Counted from the stretch's first letter, positions 16,225 to 25,212 are shown. The stretch is 64,000 nt of DNA from Paenibacillus ihbetae (GCF_002741055.1 NZ_CP016809.1:2812501-2876500); one strand, 5' to 3'. Made by a program: numbers and translations. Notes: generated from the sequence alone by a model not told the origin.

Positions 16225-19020
16225 ATGAATTATCCATTCCAGAATCCGGATCTTCCCTTAGAAGAACGGGTTAACGACCTGGTCTCAAGATTCACGCTGG
16301 AGGAGAAAATCGAGCTCATGTGCCAATACCAGGTGGAAATTCCCCGTCTTGGCGTGCAAAAATACAAACACGGCACCGAAGGTGCCCACGGCGTTGCATG
16401 GCTTGGCGAGGCGACGGTCTTTCCCCAAAATACCGGGCTTGCCTGCACCTGGAACCCCGAGCTGATGCGTCAGATCGGATCGGTCATCGCCGATGAGGCC
16501 CGCGTCTACTACCAGCGCGACAAGGCCGTCAACGGCCTGACCATCTGGGCGCCGACCGTCGATATGGAACGCGACCCCCGCTGGGGACGCACCGAGGAAG
16601 CCTACGGCGAGGACCCGCATCTGACCGGCGAGCTGTCCACCGGACTTGTTCAAGGCATGCAAGGCGACCATCCTTTCTACTACAAAACGGTCGCAACCCT
16701 TAAGCATTTCTACGGCAACAACAACGAGGTTGACCGCGGCAGCGCTTCGGTAAGCATCGACCCGCGCAACAAGCGGGAGTACTATTTGAAGGCCTTCGAG
16801 CCGGCTTTCCGTAAAGGCGGCGCCAAATCAATGATGACCGCTTATAACGGCATTAATGGGACGCCGTGCAATCTGAACGATGAGGTAAACCGGATCGTCA
16901 AACAGGAATGGGGCATGGACGGATTTGTCGTCGGCGATGCCGGGGACGTGCTCGGCACCGTCATGGATCATCACTACGTCGATTCCTACGCCGAGGCTGT
17001 AGCCCGTTCCGTAAAGGCCGGAATCGACAGCATTACCGATGACCAGGAGATCTCCTTCCGCGCCCTCCGCGATGCGCTGGAGCAGGGACTGCTTACAGAG
17101 CAGGATCTCGATCACGCCCTCCGCAACACGTTTCGCGTCCGCTTCCGCCTCGGCGAATTCGATCCGGAGGACCGCAATCCATACAGCTACGTCCCGGAAT
17201 CCAAGCTGTGCGCGCCCGAGCATGCTGAGCTGTCCTTGCGGGCTGCTCGTGAATCCGTAGTCCTGTTGAAGAACGACGGCCTGCTGCCGCTGAACAACGA
17301 TATGCCGTCGGCAGCGGTGATCGGCCCGCTTGCGGATGAAGCCTTTACCGACTGGTACAGCGGCACGCCGCCATACCGGACCACGCCGCTCCAAGGCATT
17401 ACGGAGAAAATGAACGGCCGCAAGGTAAACTTCCATACCGGGCTGGATCAAGTGCGTCTGCGCAGCGCGGCTAGCGGTCAGTACGTTACGTTGGCGGACG
17501 ATAACGGGCTTCTCTTCGGAACGTCCGAGTCTTCGGAGGCTGCCCTCTTCGAACGCAACGATTGGGGCTGGGGATCCGTTACGCTCCGCCTTGTGAGCAG
17601 CGGCAAATTCGTGACGGAGACCGAGAACGGTCTTCAGGCAACCGCTGACGAAGCCCGCGGCTGGTTCGTGAAGGAAGCCTTTAGTCTTGCGGCGCTTCCG
17701 GACGGTACAACGGTCATGACTTCATGGGAAGGCAAGCCGGTCATTCTGGATCAACAAGGCCGGTTAACCGTCGGTGCTGACGGTGCTGAGGCCGCGCCGC
17801 TTGTGGTGGAGACCGTTCAGGATGGCATCGAAGCAGCGGCAGCTGCGGCGAAAACGGCCGAAACGGCTATCGTATTCGTCGGCAACAGCCCGTTCATTAA
17901 CGGCAAGGAAACCATCGACCGTCCTGATATCGTGCTCCCGCCATCCCAGCAGCAGCTGATCCAAGCGGTGCATGCGGCGAATCCGAATACGGTTGTCGTC
18001 ATTGTGGGCAGCTATCCGTTCGCCGTGAACTGGGAGCAGGAGCACGTACCTTCCATCGTCTTCACGTCGCATGCCGGCCAGGAGCTCGGCCGTGCCTTAG
18101 CGGATGTCCTATACGGAGACTACAATCCGGGCGGCCGATTGAACATGACCTGGTATAAATCCGTTGATCAGCTTCCGGACCTGATGGACTACGATATTAT
18201 TAAAGGGAAACGTACGTATCAGTATTTTGACGGGGACGTGCTCTATCCGTTCGGACACGGGCTTAGCTATACCCGCTTCGCGTACCGCGGGCTGTCCATC
18301 AGCGAGCCCGTCATGAAAGCGGACGGTCAGGTTACGGTCTCCGTTCAGGTGCGCAATGAAGGCGATCGTGCCGGCGACGAGGTCGTCCAGTTGTACGTCA
18401 GAGCGAACAACTCCCGCGTCGTGCGTCCGCTCAAAACGTTAAAGGGCTTCCGCCGGATTCACCTGGAACCGGACGCCGTTGAAACGGTAAGCTTCAAGCT
18501 CGCCGCCGAGGAGCTGGCACTCTGGGACGTTACGCGCGAGCGTTACTGCATCGAAAGCGGCGAATACACCGTTATGGTCGGTCCTTCCTCTTCACAGGCT
18601 GCCGAAACGGCTATCCTGCAAGTGGAAGGAGAAGTCATTCCGCCGCGTTCCTTATCCGGGCGTGTCCGTGCCGTCAATTACGACGATTACAGCGGGGTGT
18701 TCATCGACGAATGCCGCGAAGGCGGCGAAAGCATCCGTGTCGCCAAGGAAAGCGGATGGATCGCCTTCCATGACGTTGAGTTCAGCGGGCCTGCCACTAC
18801 GTTCGAGGCCAGAGTGTCCGGCCATATTCGGGGCGGGGAGCTGGTTCTTGCAACGGGCAGCCCAGACGGCCCTGTCATCGGAACCTGCAAAGTGATCCCG
18901 ACCGGAGGACGCCAGGCTTGGACGACCGTCAAGACGTCCGTGGAGGCCTTATTCGGCCGACACGATGTGTTCCTTATCTTGAAAGGCGAAGTTCAAGTCA
19001 GCTGGCTGCGGATGGTTTAA
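16225..19020 (+). CDS. Glycoside hydrolase family 3 enzyme with beta-trefoil-like insert and C-terminal CBM6-like domain
   Basis: A 931-residue protein without signal peptide, so probably cytoplasmic. The GH3 (alpha/beta)8 domain covers about 15-330 with APTVDMERDPRWGRTEEAYG and nucleophile Asp238 in VVGDAGDV. The C-terminal GH3 alpha/beta sandwich is split: residues about 405-525 (RLRSAASGQYVTLADDNG...) look like a fascin/ricin-type beta-trefoil where many relatives carry PA14. The sandwich then resumes (GNSPFINGKETIDRPDIVLP), followed by the FnIII-like domain (~690-775), and a last ~125 residues resembling CBM6. Members cleave beta-glucosides, beta-xylosides or related non-reducing ends. 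It is a single gene with its own terminator; a weak cre-like sequence lies at 16178-16191. Confidence 0.92.
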   Translation: MNYPFQNPDLPLEERVNDLVSRFTLEEKIELMCQYQVEIPRLGVQKYKHGTEGAHGVAWLGEATVFPQNTGLACTWNPELMRQIGSVIADEARVYYQRDKAVNGLTIWAPTVDMERDPRWGRTEEAYGEDPHLTGELSTGLVQGMQGDHPFYYKTVATLKHFYGNNNEVDRGSASVSIDPRNKREYYLKAFEPAFRKGGAKSMMTAYNGINGTPCNLNDEVNRIVKQEWGMDGFVVGDAGDVLGTVMDHHYVDSYAEAVARSVKAGIDSITDDQEISFRALRDALEQGLLTEQDLDHALRNTFRVRFRLGEFDPEDRNPYSYVPESKLCAPEHAELSLRAARESVVLLKNDGLLPLNNDMPSAAVIGPLADEAFTDWYSGTPPYRTTPLQGITEKMNGRKVNFHTGLDQVRLRSAASGQYVTLADDNGLLFGTSESSEAALFERNDWGWGSVTLRLVSSGKFVTETENGLQATADEARGWFVKEAFSLAALPDGTTVMTSWEGKPVILDQQGRLTVGADGAEAAPLVVETVQDGIEAAAAAAKTAETAIVFVGNSPFINGKETIDRPDIVLPPSQQQLIQAVHAANPNTVVVIVGSYPFAVNWEQEHVPSIVFTSHAGQELGRALADVLYGDYNPGGRLNMTWYKSVDQLPDLMDYDIIKGKRTYQYFDGDVLYPFGHGLSYTRFAYRGLSISEPVMKADGQVTVSVQVRNEGDRAGDEVVQLYVRANNSRVVRPLKTLKGFRRIHLEPDAVETVSFKLAAEELALWDVTRERYCIESGEYTVMVGPSSSQAAETAILQVEGEVIPPRSLSGRVRAVNYDDYSGVFIDECREGGESIRVAKESGWIAFHDVEFSGPATTFEARVSGHIRGGELVLATGSPDGPVIGTCKVIPTGGRQAWTTVKTSVEALFGRHDVFLILKGEVQVSWLRMV

Positions 19021-19066
19021 TCGACGAAACGCTTATCTTTGGCAATCGCCTGCCCTCTACATTCCT

Positions 19067-19109
19067 AGAACATCTGTCCCTCATTTTAGAGCGGGACAGG
19101 TGTTCTTTT
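19067..19109 (+). terminator. Terminator after the GH3 gene
   Basis: AGAACATCTGTCCC (19067-19080) pairs with GGGACAGGTGTTCT (19093-19106) apart from one internal mismatch pair, followed by TTTTG. It lies 46 bases past the stop. Confidence 0.85.
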
Positions 19110-19164
19110 GCTATTTTAGAGTCATAGGGTTACGGATCGTTCCCCTTCCCTTGGCTATCTCGGA

Positions 19165-19190
19165 AAATGAACCTTTTCCAAGGGTCATTT
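19165..19190. promoter_or_regulatory. Inverted repeat upstream of the ECF sigma gene
   Basis: AAATGA-A-CCTT, loop TTCC, AAGG-G-TCATTT: near-perfect arms 38 bases before the TTG start. The left arm contains TGAACCTTTT, which could be an ECF -35 element for autoregulation; I cannot place a convincing -10. Confidence 0.35.
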
Positions 19191-19227
19191 GTTTATATGG
19201 CATAACGCGAAGAAAGGAGTGCCGTAA

Positions 19228-19761
19228 TTGACCGAACGTGAGCTGTTTGATTCGTACAACAAGGAAGTATACCGGACTTGTTATTACATGCTCCGAAACG
19301 CGCAGGATGCGGAGGATGTATGCCATGACGTATTCGTCACCGTATTTCGGCAGGACTGGAAGCGCATCGAGAATATCCGGGCATGGATTATGCGCATCAC
19401 GATGAATCACTGCCTGAATCTGCTTAGGAAGAACCAGACGAAACGCGAGAAGCAGCCCCAGGTTCAGTGGCTCCATGAGCACAAGGCCGCATCGATCAAA
19501 TCGGTCGACGCAGTCGTGCTCGAGAGAGAGACCTCAGCCGAATGGGATAAGCTGCTCAAACAGCTCCCCGATAAGCTGCTTGCGGTTGTAACCCTCCGGT
19601 TTATCGGCGAGCTGTCGATGGCGGAAATCGCCGATACCTTGCATATTCCGCAAGGAACCGTGAAGTCAAGGCTCCATAAAGCATTGAAGCTGATGCGCAA
19701 GAAGCTGGAACAAAATCATTCCGTATGGTTGAAGGGAGAGGAACGACTTGGAACGTCTTGA
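19228..19761 (+). CDS. ECF RNA polymerase sigma factor
   Basis: 177 residues from a TTG start with AGAAAGGAG about 10 bases upstream. Region 2 lies at about 5-75 (LFDSYNKEVYRTCYYMLRNA, then AEDVCHDVFVTVFRQ) and region 4 at about 100-165 (LPDKLLAVVTLRFIGELSMA, IPQGTVKSRLHKALKLMRKK). It overlaps the DUF4179 gene by 14 bases, the usual arrangement for an ECF sigma and its membrane-bound anti-sigma. The target regulon is unknown. Confidence 0.94.
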   Translation: MTERELFDSYNKEVYRTCYYMLRNAQDAEDVCHDVFVTVFRQDWKRIENIRAWIMRITMNHCLNLLRKNQTKREKQPQVQWLHEHKAASIKSVDAVVLERETSAEWDKLLKQLPDKLLAVVTLRFIGELSMAEIADTLHIPQGTVKSRLHKALKLMRKKLEQNHSVWLKGEERLGTS

Positions 19762-21403
19762 GAATCAAATGAAAAACCAAATGAAACACTCCAACACGGT
19801 GCCTTATCCGGATTTCGACCGGATGTGGAGCAGCATCCAGCAGGGCGAGCTGCGGACAGCCGCCGGAGGAGAATTAGCAGCCCCCCGTTCGCGCAGCCGA
19901 AAGCGGACCGCGATTGCGATCTCGTTATCTGTCGCCCTTATGGCAACGCCCGTATACGCAGCAGTGACCTATGATTGGTCAAATCTTCTGTCCTTCAGAG
20001 CCGGTATTGAGACTGCCCTGGAACAGGGGCTCGGCCAAACGATCGAGCAATCGGTCACCCGGGACGGCATCACGTTGACCCTGCATACCGCCTTTACGGA
20101 TGAGAACCGCACCTTCCTCCTGTACAGCCTAGATCCCGGAGCGTCAGGGAAGGGGAAAAATATCGGGTTCGAGAACATAGGACTTCAGGATGCCGATGGC
20201 AAGTTAATTAAAGGCTACTACTATCACCAATGGAATGAGGAGCTTCAGGTCTTCCAGGGATACTTCGAAACCGATTGGGTACTGAATGAGCGCCAAGCCG
20301 AGATGGAGTTTGTCGTGGAAAACATCCGTTTTATCGGAGACGGCAGCCAAACGATCGCTTTCCGTCCCGACCATCCGGAGACGCAAACATTCGAGATCCA
20401 GAAGGACGGGATCGACACGGTTACGCTGCAATCCTTCGATCAGCCCGGAGACAAGGTTCTGCTGAATTCCGTCATTACCTTTACCGATCCGGCCGTTCAG
20501 TCTAACAGCTGGGTACGAATCGAAGCAACGGATAAGGAAGGGGCGCGCATAAAGGAAACGGAAACCCCGGTATTCGGGACACCGGGAGCGTCCGACGAAT
20601 ATTCGAGCCAACAGGTGTTTTCCGCAGCCTCCTTACGCGCCGAAGGAACGACGTTCCAGCTCAAATACGAGCGTACGCTCGGAACGGCCGATGGAACTTG
20701 GAGCCTGGGCACCTCTCTTTCGAAGAAGCAGCTGGAGGACAGCTCGTTTAGGGAACGGTTGAATATTCCAATCACCGAGGTGCCAGGCGGAACGAAAATC
20801 GACGAGATGATCGTCACGCCAACTCAGGTTCGGCTCGTCTTGACCCGCGAAGAGAAATTTACAGGAGCCCATTATATGAACTATAAGCTGGACGTGGGCG
20901 GCAAGCTTCTCCATGGCAGCGTGTGGCTCGTGCCGAATCAATCAAACAAAACGGAGCTTCGGTTCGAAATGGCCGGCCTTACGCCTGAAAGCTTGGCCCA
21001 ACAACCATTAACGCTGATTGCCAACCACAGGGTCGATGAGTACAAGGGCGATGGCCGGCCGGTGGTCCGGTTAACCGGGATCTCGACAGAGCGGCAAACT
21101 ATAACCTCCAGCGTTGGGGAGTATCCTGTTACATGGACCTATTACATGAAGGACGGCAATCTGTACGTAGAATCCAGCAGCACGGATTCCGCGTTCGGCG
21201 GAGTGAATCAAACCTATTATCTAGACGGCAAGGATCGGGAATACGGAAGACCCGCCATCCTCGGGGTGTTCGGAGACGGAAATAATCAGCATATGGACGT
21301 GTATGAAAACTATAACGGAACCGAGCAGGAGCTGTATATCTATAACTATACGACCACCCAGCCTGACGACGAGCTTCGCGTTCCAATTAGACATGGAAAA
21401 TAA
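19748..21403 (+). CDS. DUF4179-type membrane-anchored putative anti-sigma factor
   Basis: 551 residues from a TTG at 19748 with GGGAGAGG 6-7 bases upstream inside the sigma gene. A cytoplasmic N terminus of about 55 residues is followed by one membrane segment (TAIAISLSVALMATPVYAAV, about 57-76) and a large extracytoplasmic beta-rich region starting with the DUF4179 pattern (DGITLTLHTAFTDENRTFLL). Proteins of this layout next to ECF sigma genes sequester the sigma factor and respond to envelope signals; that function is inferred from family and neighbourhood. Only about 55 cytoplasmic residues are available for sigma binding, which is short. Confidence 0.87.
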   Translation: MERLENQMKNQMKHSNTVPYPDFDRMWSSIQQGELRTAAGGELAAPRSRSRKRTAIAISLSVALMATPVYAAVTYDWSNLLSFRAGIETALEQGLGQTIEQSVTRDGITLTLHTAFTDENRTFLLYSLDPGASGKGKNIGFENIGLQDADGKLIKGYYYHQWNEELQVFQGYFETDWVLNERQAEMEFVVENIRFIGDGSQTIAFRPDHPETQTFEIQKDGIDTVTLQSFDQPGDKVLLNSVITFTDPAVQSNSWVRIEATDKEGARIKETETPVFGTPGASDEYSSQQVFSAASLRAEGTTFQLKYERTLGTADGTWSLGTSLSKKQLEDSSFRERLNIPITEVPGGTKIDEMIVTPTQVRLVLTREEKFTGAHYMNYKLDVGGKLLHGSVWLVPNQSNKTELRFEMAGLTPESLAQQPLTLIANHRVDEYKGDGRPVVRLTGISTERQTITSSVGEYPVTWTYYMKDGNLYVESSSTDSAFGGVNQTYYLDGKDREYGRPAILGVFGDGNNQHMDVYENYNGTEQELYIYNYTTTQPDDELRVPIRHGK

Positions 21404-21574
21404 GTCATGATGACATCGGTGCGTTGCTTAGCGACCACGCTGGTACGACAAGCCATTAACGCACGTCGCAGCCAATTCGCGGGCAGCCAACCATTTAGCA
21501 GCTGAGCGAAGCCCACAATCCGGCCGCTCCCTCATTTTTCGCGGCTGACAGCCTAAGCGAGCTCTCTCGCCCAC

Positions 21575-21625
21575 AAAAACAGCAGCCCTTCTGGCAGAAT
21601 CTCTGCCCAGCGGGCTGCTGTTTTT
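21575..21625. terminator. Bidirectional terminator after DUF4179 gene
   Basis: AAAAACAGCAGCCC (21575-21588) pairs perfectly with GGGCTGCTGTTTTT (21612-21625); a nested GGCAGA/TCTGCC stem fills the loop. The preceding 170 bases (21404-21574) show no gene or site I can name. Confidence 0.85.
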
Positions 21626-21717
21626 CACTGCCGATAATCCGGTTCTGCCGGGTTCTCCGCACTGGCCCAGTCATGCTCACCCTATGCCTTTCGAAGGTGC
21701 CTTTGTTAGGGTATCTT

Positions 21718-21743
21718 CAGCTAAGGTCCACAGCTAAGGTCCG
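21718..21743. repeat. 13-base tandem duplication
   Basis: CAGCTAAGGTCCA is followed directly by CAGCTAAGGTCCG, upstream of the ECF41-type promoter of the AhpD-like gene. It could be a simple slippage duplication; no function is evident. Confidence 0.4.
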
Positions 21744-21789
21744 CTAGAAAGTGCTGGATTTGCTTGGTCAAAATTTTTTTTCAAATGGA

Positions 21790-21816
21790 CGTCACAATTC
21801 CAATGGCCCGGTTGTC
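21790..21816 (+). promoter_or_regulatory. ECF41-type promoter of the AhpD-like gene
   Basis: CGTCACA, 16 bases, TGTC. The reported ECF41 target motif is TGTCACA around -35 and CGTC around -10. The same motif with the same spacing lies before the sigma gene (23228-23254). The AhpD-like start is 46 bases downstream. Confidence 0.7.
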
Positions 21817-21861
21817 ATAAGGGTGAACACAAAATAAAACAACCGCAAAGGAGACCCTCCC

Positions 21862-22308
21862 ATGACCCTTAGAATGAATCACAGATCCGCCAATCCAAAT
21901 GCCTTTAAGTCGCTGCTCGCCTTAGAGCAGTCCGCCAAAAACAGCGGCCTTGACCACAAGCTGTACGAACTGATCAAGCTTCGGGCGTCCCAAGTCAACG
22001 GCTGCTCGTATTGCGTCGATATGCATGCCAAAGACTTGCTGTCCATGGGGGAAAGCACCGAGCGGCTGCTCCTCCTCCCGATGTGGCGGGAAGTACCGAT
22101 CTATTCCGAGGCTGAGCGTGCCGTTCTGGAGCTGACCGAATGCGTGACGAAGCTCCATGTGGCCGGCGTTCCCGACGACGTCTATGCGCGCGTGCGGGAG
22201 CATTTCGGCGAGAAGGAATACGTTGATCTGATCCTGGCCATTAGCACAATCAACGCCTGGAACCGGTTCGGCGTGTCTACCGGCATGTTCCCGGGCTGCT
22301 TCGATTAA
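21862..22308 (+). CDS. Carboxymuconolactone decarboxylase family (AhpD-like) protein
   Basis: A 148-residue all-helical protein with the AhpD core motif CSYCVDMHA (about 51-59): the CxxC redox pair plus the His four residues on (C-x3-H). These proteins are alkylhydroperoxidase-like thiol reductases. AAAGGAG lies about 10 bases before ATG. It is convergent with the ECF41 sigma gene, overlapping its 3' end by 32 bases. In the ECF41 group the partner genes are carboxymuconolactone decarboxylases, oxidoreductases or epimerases, so this is very likely the sigma factor's target. Confidence 0.93.
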   Translation: MTLRMNHRSANPNAFKSLLALEQSAKNSGLDHKLYELIKLRASQVNGCSYCVDMHAKDLLSMGESTERLLLLPMWREVPIYSEAERAVLELTECVTKLHVAGVPDDVYARVREHFGEKEYVDLILAISTINAWNRFGVSTGMFPGCFD

Positions 22309-23194
22309 ATCGGAGCAGTTTATCGGGATTTACCATAAGAAAGATCCGTCTGATGCGGGAGACGTCAGGCTCCCACTCTACGGACAGCACCATCGCAACC
22401 CGGCCGTTCTGTTTCAGCTGAAGCCCGGGCTCCCCATTCACCGCAACCGGCTCAAAGCCTTCACGGAATCTCCCCTTTGCCGAAAGGCCCTCGAAAAAGG
22501 CGCGTACCCGATCGACCCCCAGAATGGGCTTAAGCGCAGCTCTTGCCTTGCCCCCTCCATCCGAGATGAGCGTCACCTCATCCGTCAAAAATGCCAGCAG
22601 AGGTTTAAAATTGCCCTCATCGGAAGCTTTCAAGAATGCCTCGACAAAACGCTCCTGCGCTTCTATCCGGTGCTGCCGCGTGTCCGTATTCCATGAGATT
22701 CGGCCAATCTTCTGCTTGGCCCTGCTGAAGATTTTCCGGCAGCCGGGCTCCGTCTTGCCGAGCATCTCCGTCAGATCCTTGTATTCCAGCCCTAGCGTTT
22801 CCTTGCATACGTACACTGCACGTTCCAGCGGCGTCAGCTGCTGAAGGAGCACCAGGTAAGCATACCCTATATTTTCACGGCGCTCGGCGGGATCGGCCGG
22901 CATCACCGGCCTGTCAATCGGCAGCGGCTCCGGCAGCCAAGGTCCTGTATAAGTCTCGCGCTGACGGCGGGAGGAGCGCAGGAGATTGATGCAGCGGTTC
23001 GTGGTCATTTTTGCCAAGTACGCCTTTACATTCGATACCTCCCCTTGGTCCATTGCAACAAATTGGGAAAAGACGTCCTGTACAATATCCTCCGCATCGG
23101 CGGCACTTCCCAGCATTCGGTATGCGAGGCTGAACAGGAGCGGTCGAAAGTCGGTATAAATTTGTTCCAGCAGCATAGGCTCACTCCTCGACAC
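22277..23194 (-). CDS. sigJ: ECF41-type RNA polymerase sigma factor (SigJ-like) with SnoaL-like C-terminal domain
   Basis: A 305-residue sigma factor, longer than ordinary ECFs. Regions 2 and 4 occupy about 1-175, joined by the WLPEPL linker motif typical of this group. The C-terminal ~110 residues form a SnoaL/NTF2-like domain with DGGGK and the terminal VNPDKL motif, both conserved in ECF41. There is no separate anti-sigma gene; in ECF41 proteins the C-terminal domain acts as a built-in regulator. An ECF41-type promoter precedes the gene, implying autoregulation. It is convergent with the AhpD-like gene. Confidence 0.93.
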   Translation of the reverse strand: MSRSEPMLLEQIYTDFRPLLFSLAYRMLGSAADAEDIVQDVFSQFVAMDQGEVSNVKAYLAKMTTNRCINLLRSSRRQRETYTGPWLPEPLPIDRPVMPADPAERRENIGYAYLVLLQQLTPLERAVYVCKETLGLEYKDLTEMLGKTEPGCRKIFSRAKQKIGRISWNTDTRQHRIEAQERFVEAFLKASDEGNFKPLLAFLTDEVTLISDGGGKARAALKPILGVDRVRAFFEGLSAKGRFREGFEPVAVNGEPGLQLKQNGRVAMVLSVEWEPDVSRIRRIFLMVNPDKLLRFNRSSPGTCR

Positions 23195-23227
23195 TTCTGC
23201 ATTTTTCTATTCTTATATCATTATAAA

Positions 23228-23254
23228 GACATTTCAGCTGCCGTATTTGTGACA
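23228..23254 (-). promoter_or_regulatory. ECF41-type promoter of the sigma gene
   Basis: On the minus strand TGTCACA (23254-23248), 16 bases, TGTC (23231-23228). The -35 is an exact match to the published ECF41 motif, with one mismatch in the -10 relative to CGTC. The sigma start codon is 33 bases downstream. Confidence 0.7.
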
Positions 23255-23849
23255 TCACCTCGTGATTAGGGTGTCCCAATACAGCGAAACAGCGAGACTG
23301 AAGCTGCGGCCAGCTATCCCATCCAGGATGCCTTCCCGTTCACGGGAGCGGCCCCTATAAAATCTGTAAAATCTGTGCCCTTCTTCCTTGCAAGATCGCC
23401 CGTTTTTTCTCAAAAAATACCGCAGCGGCGACGACGGAAATCCGATCAACGGCCGGCCATATTATGTGCCTTCCTTTGGGTTCAGTAGTTTCGTCTCCTC
23501 AAATTTAGCTTAGGATTCACCGCTTTTAAAGGGGCAGTTTCCAATGACTTTTAGCGGATAGTTCCTTCGGCAAAGACCTGCTTGAAGACTTCACACTGCA
23601 CAAAAACCAATAAATCTATCGACAATCGGGTAATTATTCAATAAGATATGGGGTGGCATGCATGGAACAGGCGGAGTGCATGGTGACACAACAAAGCCGT
23701 TTCGGGTAACGCGGAGTTGTGACGAAACTCCCGAATTACAGGCAGCGGCTTGCGCATTCGGGCGTATTAGGAAAATTTACTTATGCCTTCTAAGCAAGAT
23801 TGAAATATAATAGAGAAACTTAAATAAAAAATCTACTGGGGGAACATCT
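23255..23849. other. Intergenic region upstream of the NSS transporter
   Basis: No convincing gene. A TATAAT at 23806-23811 may be the -10 box of the transporter, although no good -35 sits 17 bases upstream. At 23701-23735 a nested hairpin can form: TTCG with CGAA outside and GGAGTT (23713-23718) with AACTCC (23726-23731) inside. It lies upstream of the likely promoter, so it need not be a leader RNA. Confidence 0.4.
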
Positions 23850-25205
23850 ATGAAAAAACAGCTAAACGACCCAGCTGCACCTGGAAAACAAGATCGTTTT
23901 TCTTCAGCGGGTTTCATTCTGGCAGCCATCGGAAGCTCCGTCGGACTCGGCAACATGTGGAAGTTTCCGTATATTACGGGTGAGCATGGCGGCGCCGCCT
24001 TCTTCTTGCTCTTTATCATCTGTCTCATCCTAATCGGACTGCCGGTCCTGCTGGCTGAACTCGCGATTGGACGAGCCGGCCGCGGCAGTGCGGCCACTTC
24101 CTTCGTGAAAGCAGGCGGAGCCAAAATCTTCGGCCGTCTCGGATTGCTGCAGGTCATCGCTCCGTTCCTGATTCTGACCTTCTATGTCATTGTGGCGGGC
24201 TGGACGCTCCATTATGCGGTCATGTCCTTTAGCGGAGCACTGTATGAGAGTACCGATTTTACCGGACAGTTCGGCTCCTTTACGGCAGGCTATATGCCGA
24301 TTGTATGGCAGGTCGTTGCGATTGCGCTCACCGGGTGGGTTGTGGCCAGAGGCGTCTCCGGCGGAATTGAGAAATTCAATAAAATTCTCATTCCGGGTCT
24401 CGTCATCCTGCTGATCGTGCTGATGGTTCGGGCGGTCACGCTTCCGGGCGCCGGCGAGGGCGTATCCTTCTTCCTCAATCCGGACTTCTCGAAGCTGAGT
24501 GCAGAGGCTGCACTGGTCGCTCTCGGCCACGCCTTCTTCTCCTTGTCGCTTGGAATGGGAATATTGCTGACTTATGGGGCCTATGTCGATAAGCGGCAGT
24601 CGCTTGGACAAGCTACCCTTGCCATTGGCGCCGGGGACTTGATCTATGCGTTTATTGCCGGCCTGATTATTTTTCCAACGACCGCGTCCTTCGGAATCGC
24701 ACCGGATGCCGGTCCGAAGCTCGTATTTATTGCACTGCCGGCCGCCTTCTCGGCCATGCCGCTTGGCGCATTCTTCGGCGGATTGTTCTTCATTCTTCTT
24801 GCCATCGCCGCATTGACCTCGGCCGTCTCCTTGCTGGAGGTGCCGGTATCATATGTCATGGACCGCTGGCATTGGGGTCGGACGAAGGCCGTGACTGCCG
24901 TGAGCTTGCTGGTGCTGCTGCTGGGACTTCCATCCGCGCTGTCGTTCGGAATTGTTCCCGGCCTTGAAGACATTGGCGGCAAGAGCTTCTTTGACTGGCT
25001 TGATTTCATTACGTCCAACATCCTGCTTCCGGTTGGCGGCTTGATTACAATATTGTTTGCAGGCTACTTCTGGAAAACGGCAGCCGATGCCGCCGGCCTC
25101 AAAGCCGGATGGTTCCGCGTGTGGCTGTTCATGCTCAGATACATTGCACCGATTCTGGTTGTCCTCGTCCTGCTGCATACAACAGGCGTCATTAAAGTCG
25201 AATAA
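23850..25205 (+). CDS. Neurotransmitter:sodium symporter (NSS) family transporter
   Basis: A 451-residue Na+-coupled transporter of the LeuT/SNF fold. The first helix carries the family signature AAIGSSVGLGNMWKFPYIT (about 28-46), whose unwound NMWKFP region binds Na+ and substrate. About 11-12 membrane segments follow, and the length is normal for bacterial members. GGGGGAAC precedes the ATG by about 7 bases. It is monocistronic with a strong terminator. Likely substrate is an amino acid; which one is not readable. Confidence 0.94.
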   Translation: MKKQLNDPAAPGKQDRFSSAGFILAAIGSSVGLGNMWKFPYITGEHGGAAFFLLFIICLILIGLPVLLAELAIGRAGRGSAATSFVKAGGAKIFGRLGLLQVIAPFLILTFYVIVAGWTLHYAVMSFSGALYESTDFTGQFGSFTAGYMPIVWQVVAIALTGWVVARGVSGGIEKFNKILIPGLVILLIVLMVRAVTLPGAGEGVSFFLNPDFSKLSAEAALVALGHAFFSLSLGMGILLTYGAYVDKRQSLGQATLAIGAGDLIYAFIAGLIIFPTTASFGIAPDAGPKLVFIALPAAFSAMPLGAFFGGLFFILLAIAALTSAVSLLEVPVSYVMDRWHWGRTKAVTAVSLLVLLLGLPSALSFGIVPGLEDIGGKSFFDWLDFITSNILLPVGGLITILFAGYFWKTAADAAGLKAGWFRVWLFMLRYIAPILVVLVLLHTTGVIKVE

Positions 25206-25212
25206 TAAACTT

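Noticed and set aside
23255..23449. Minus-strand 64-codon open frame upstream of the ECF41 sigma gene
   Set aside because: Low-complexity Arg/Gly/Ser product, no ribosome site, and it would place the ECF41 promoter against its stop.
23651..23690. Possible T-box-like GGGTGG element before the NSS transporter
   Set aside because: Only GGGTGGCATGCATGG is present; the T-box core and the terminator/antiterminator hairpins before the start codon are missing.
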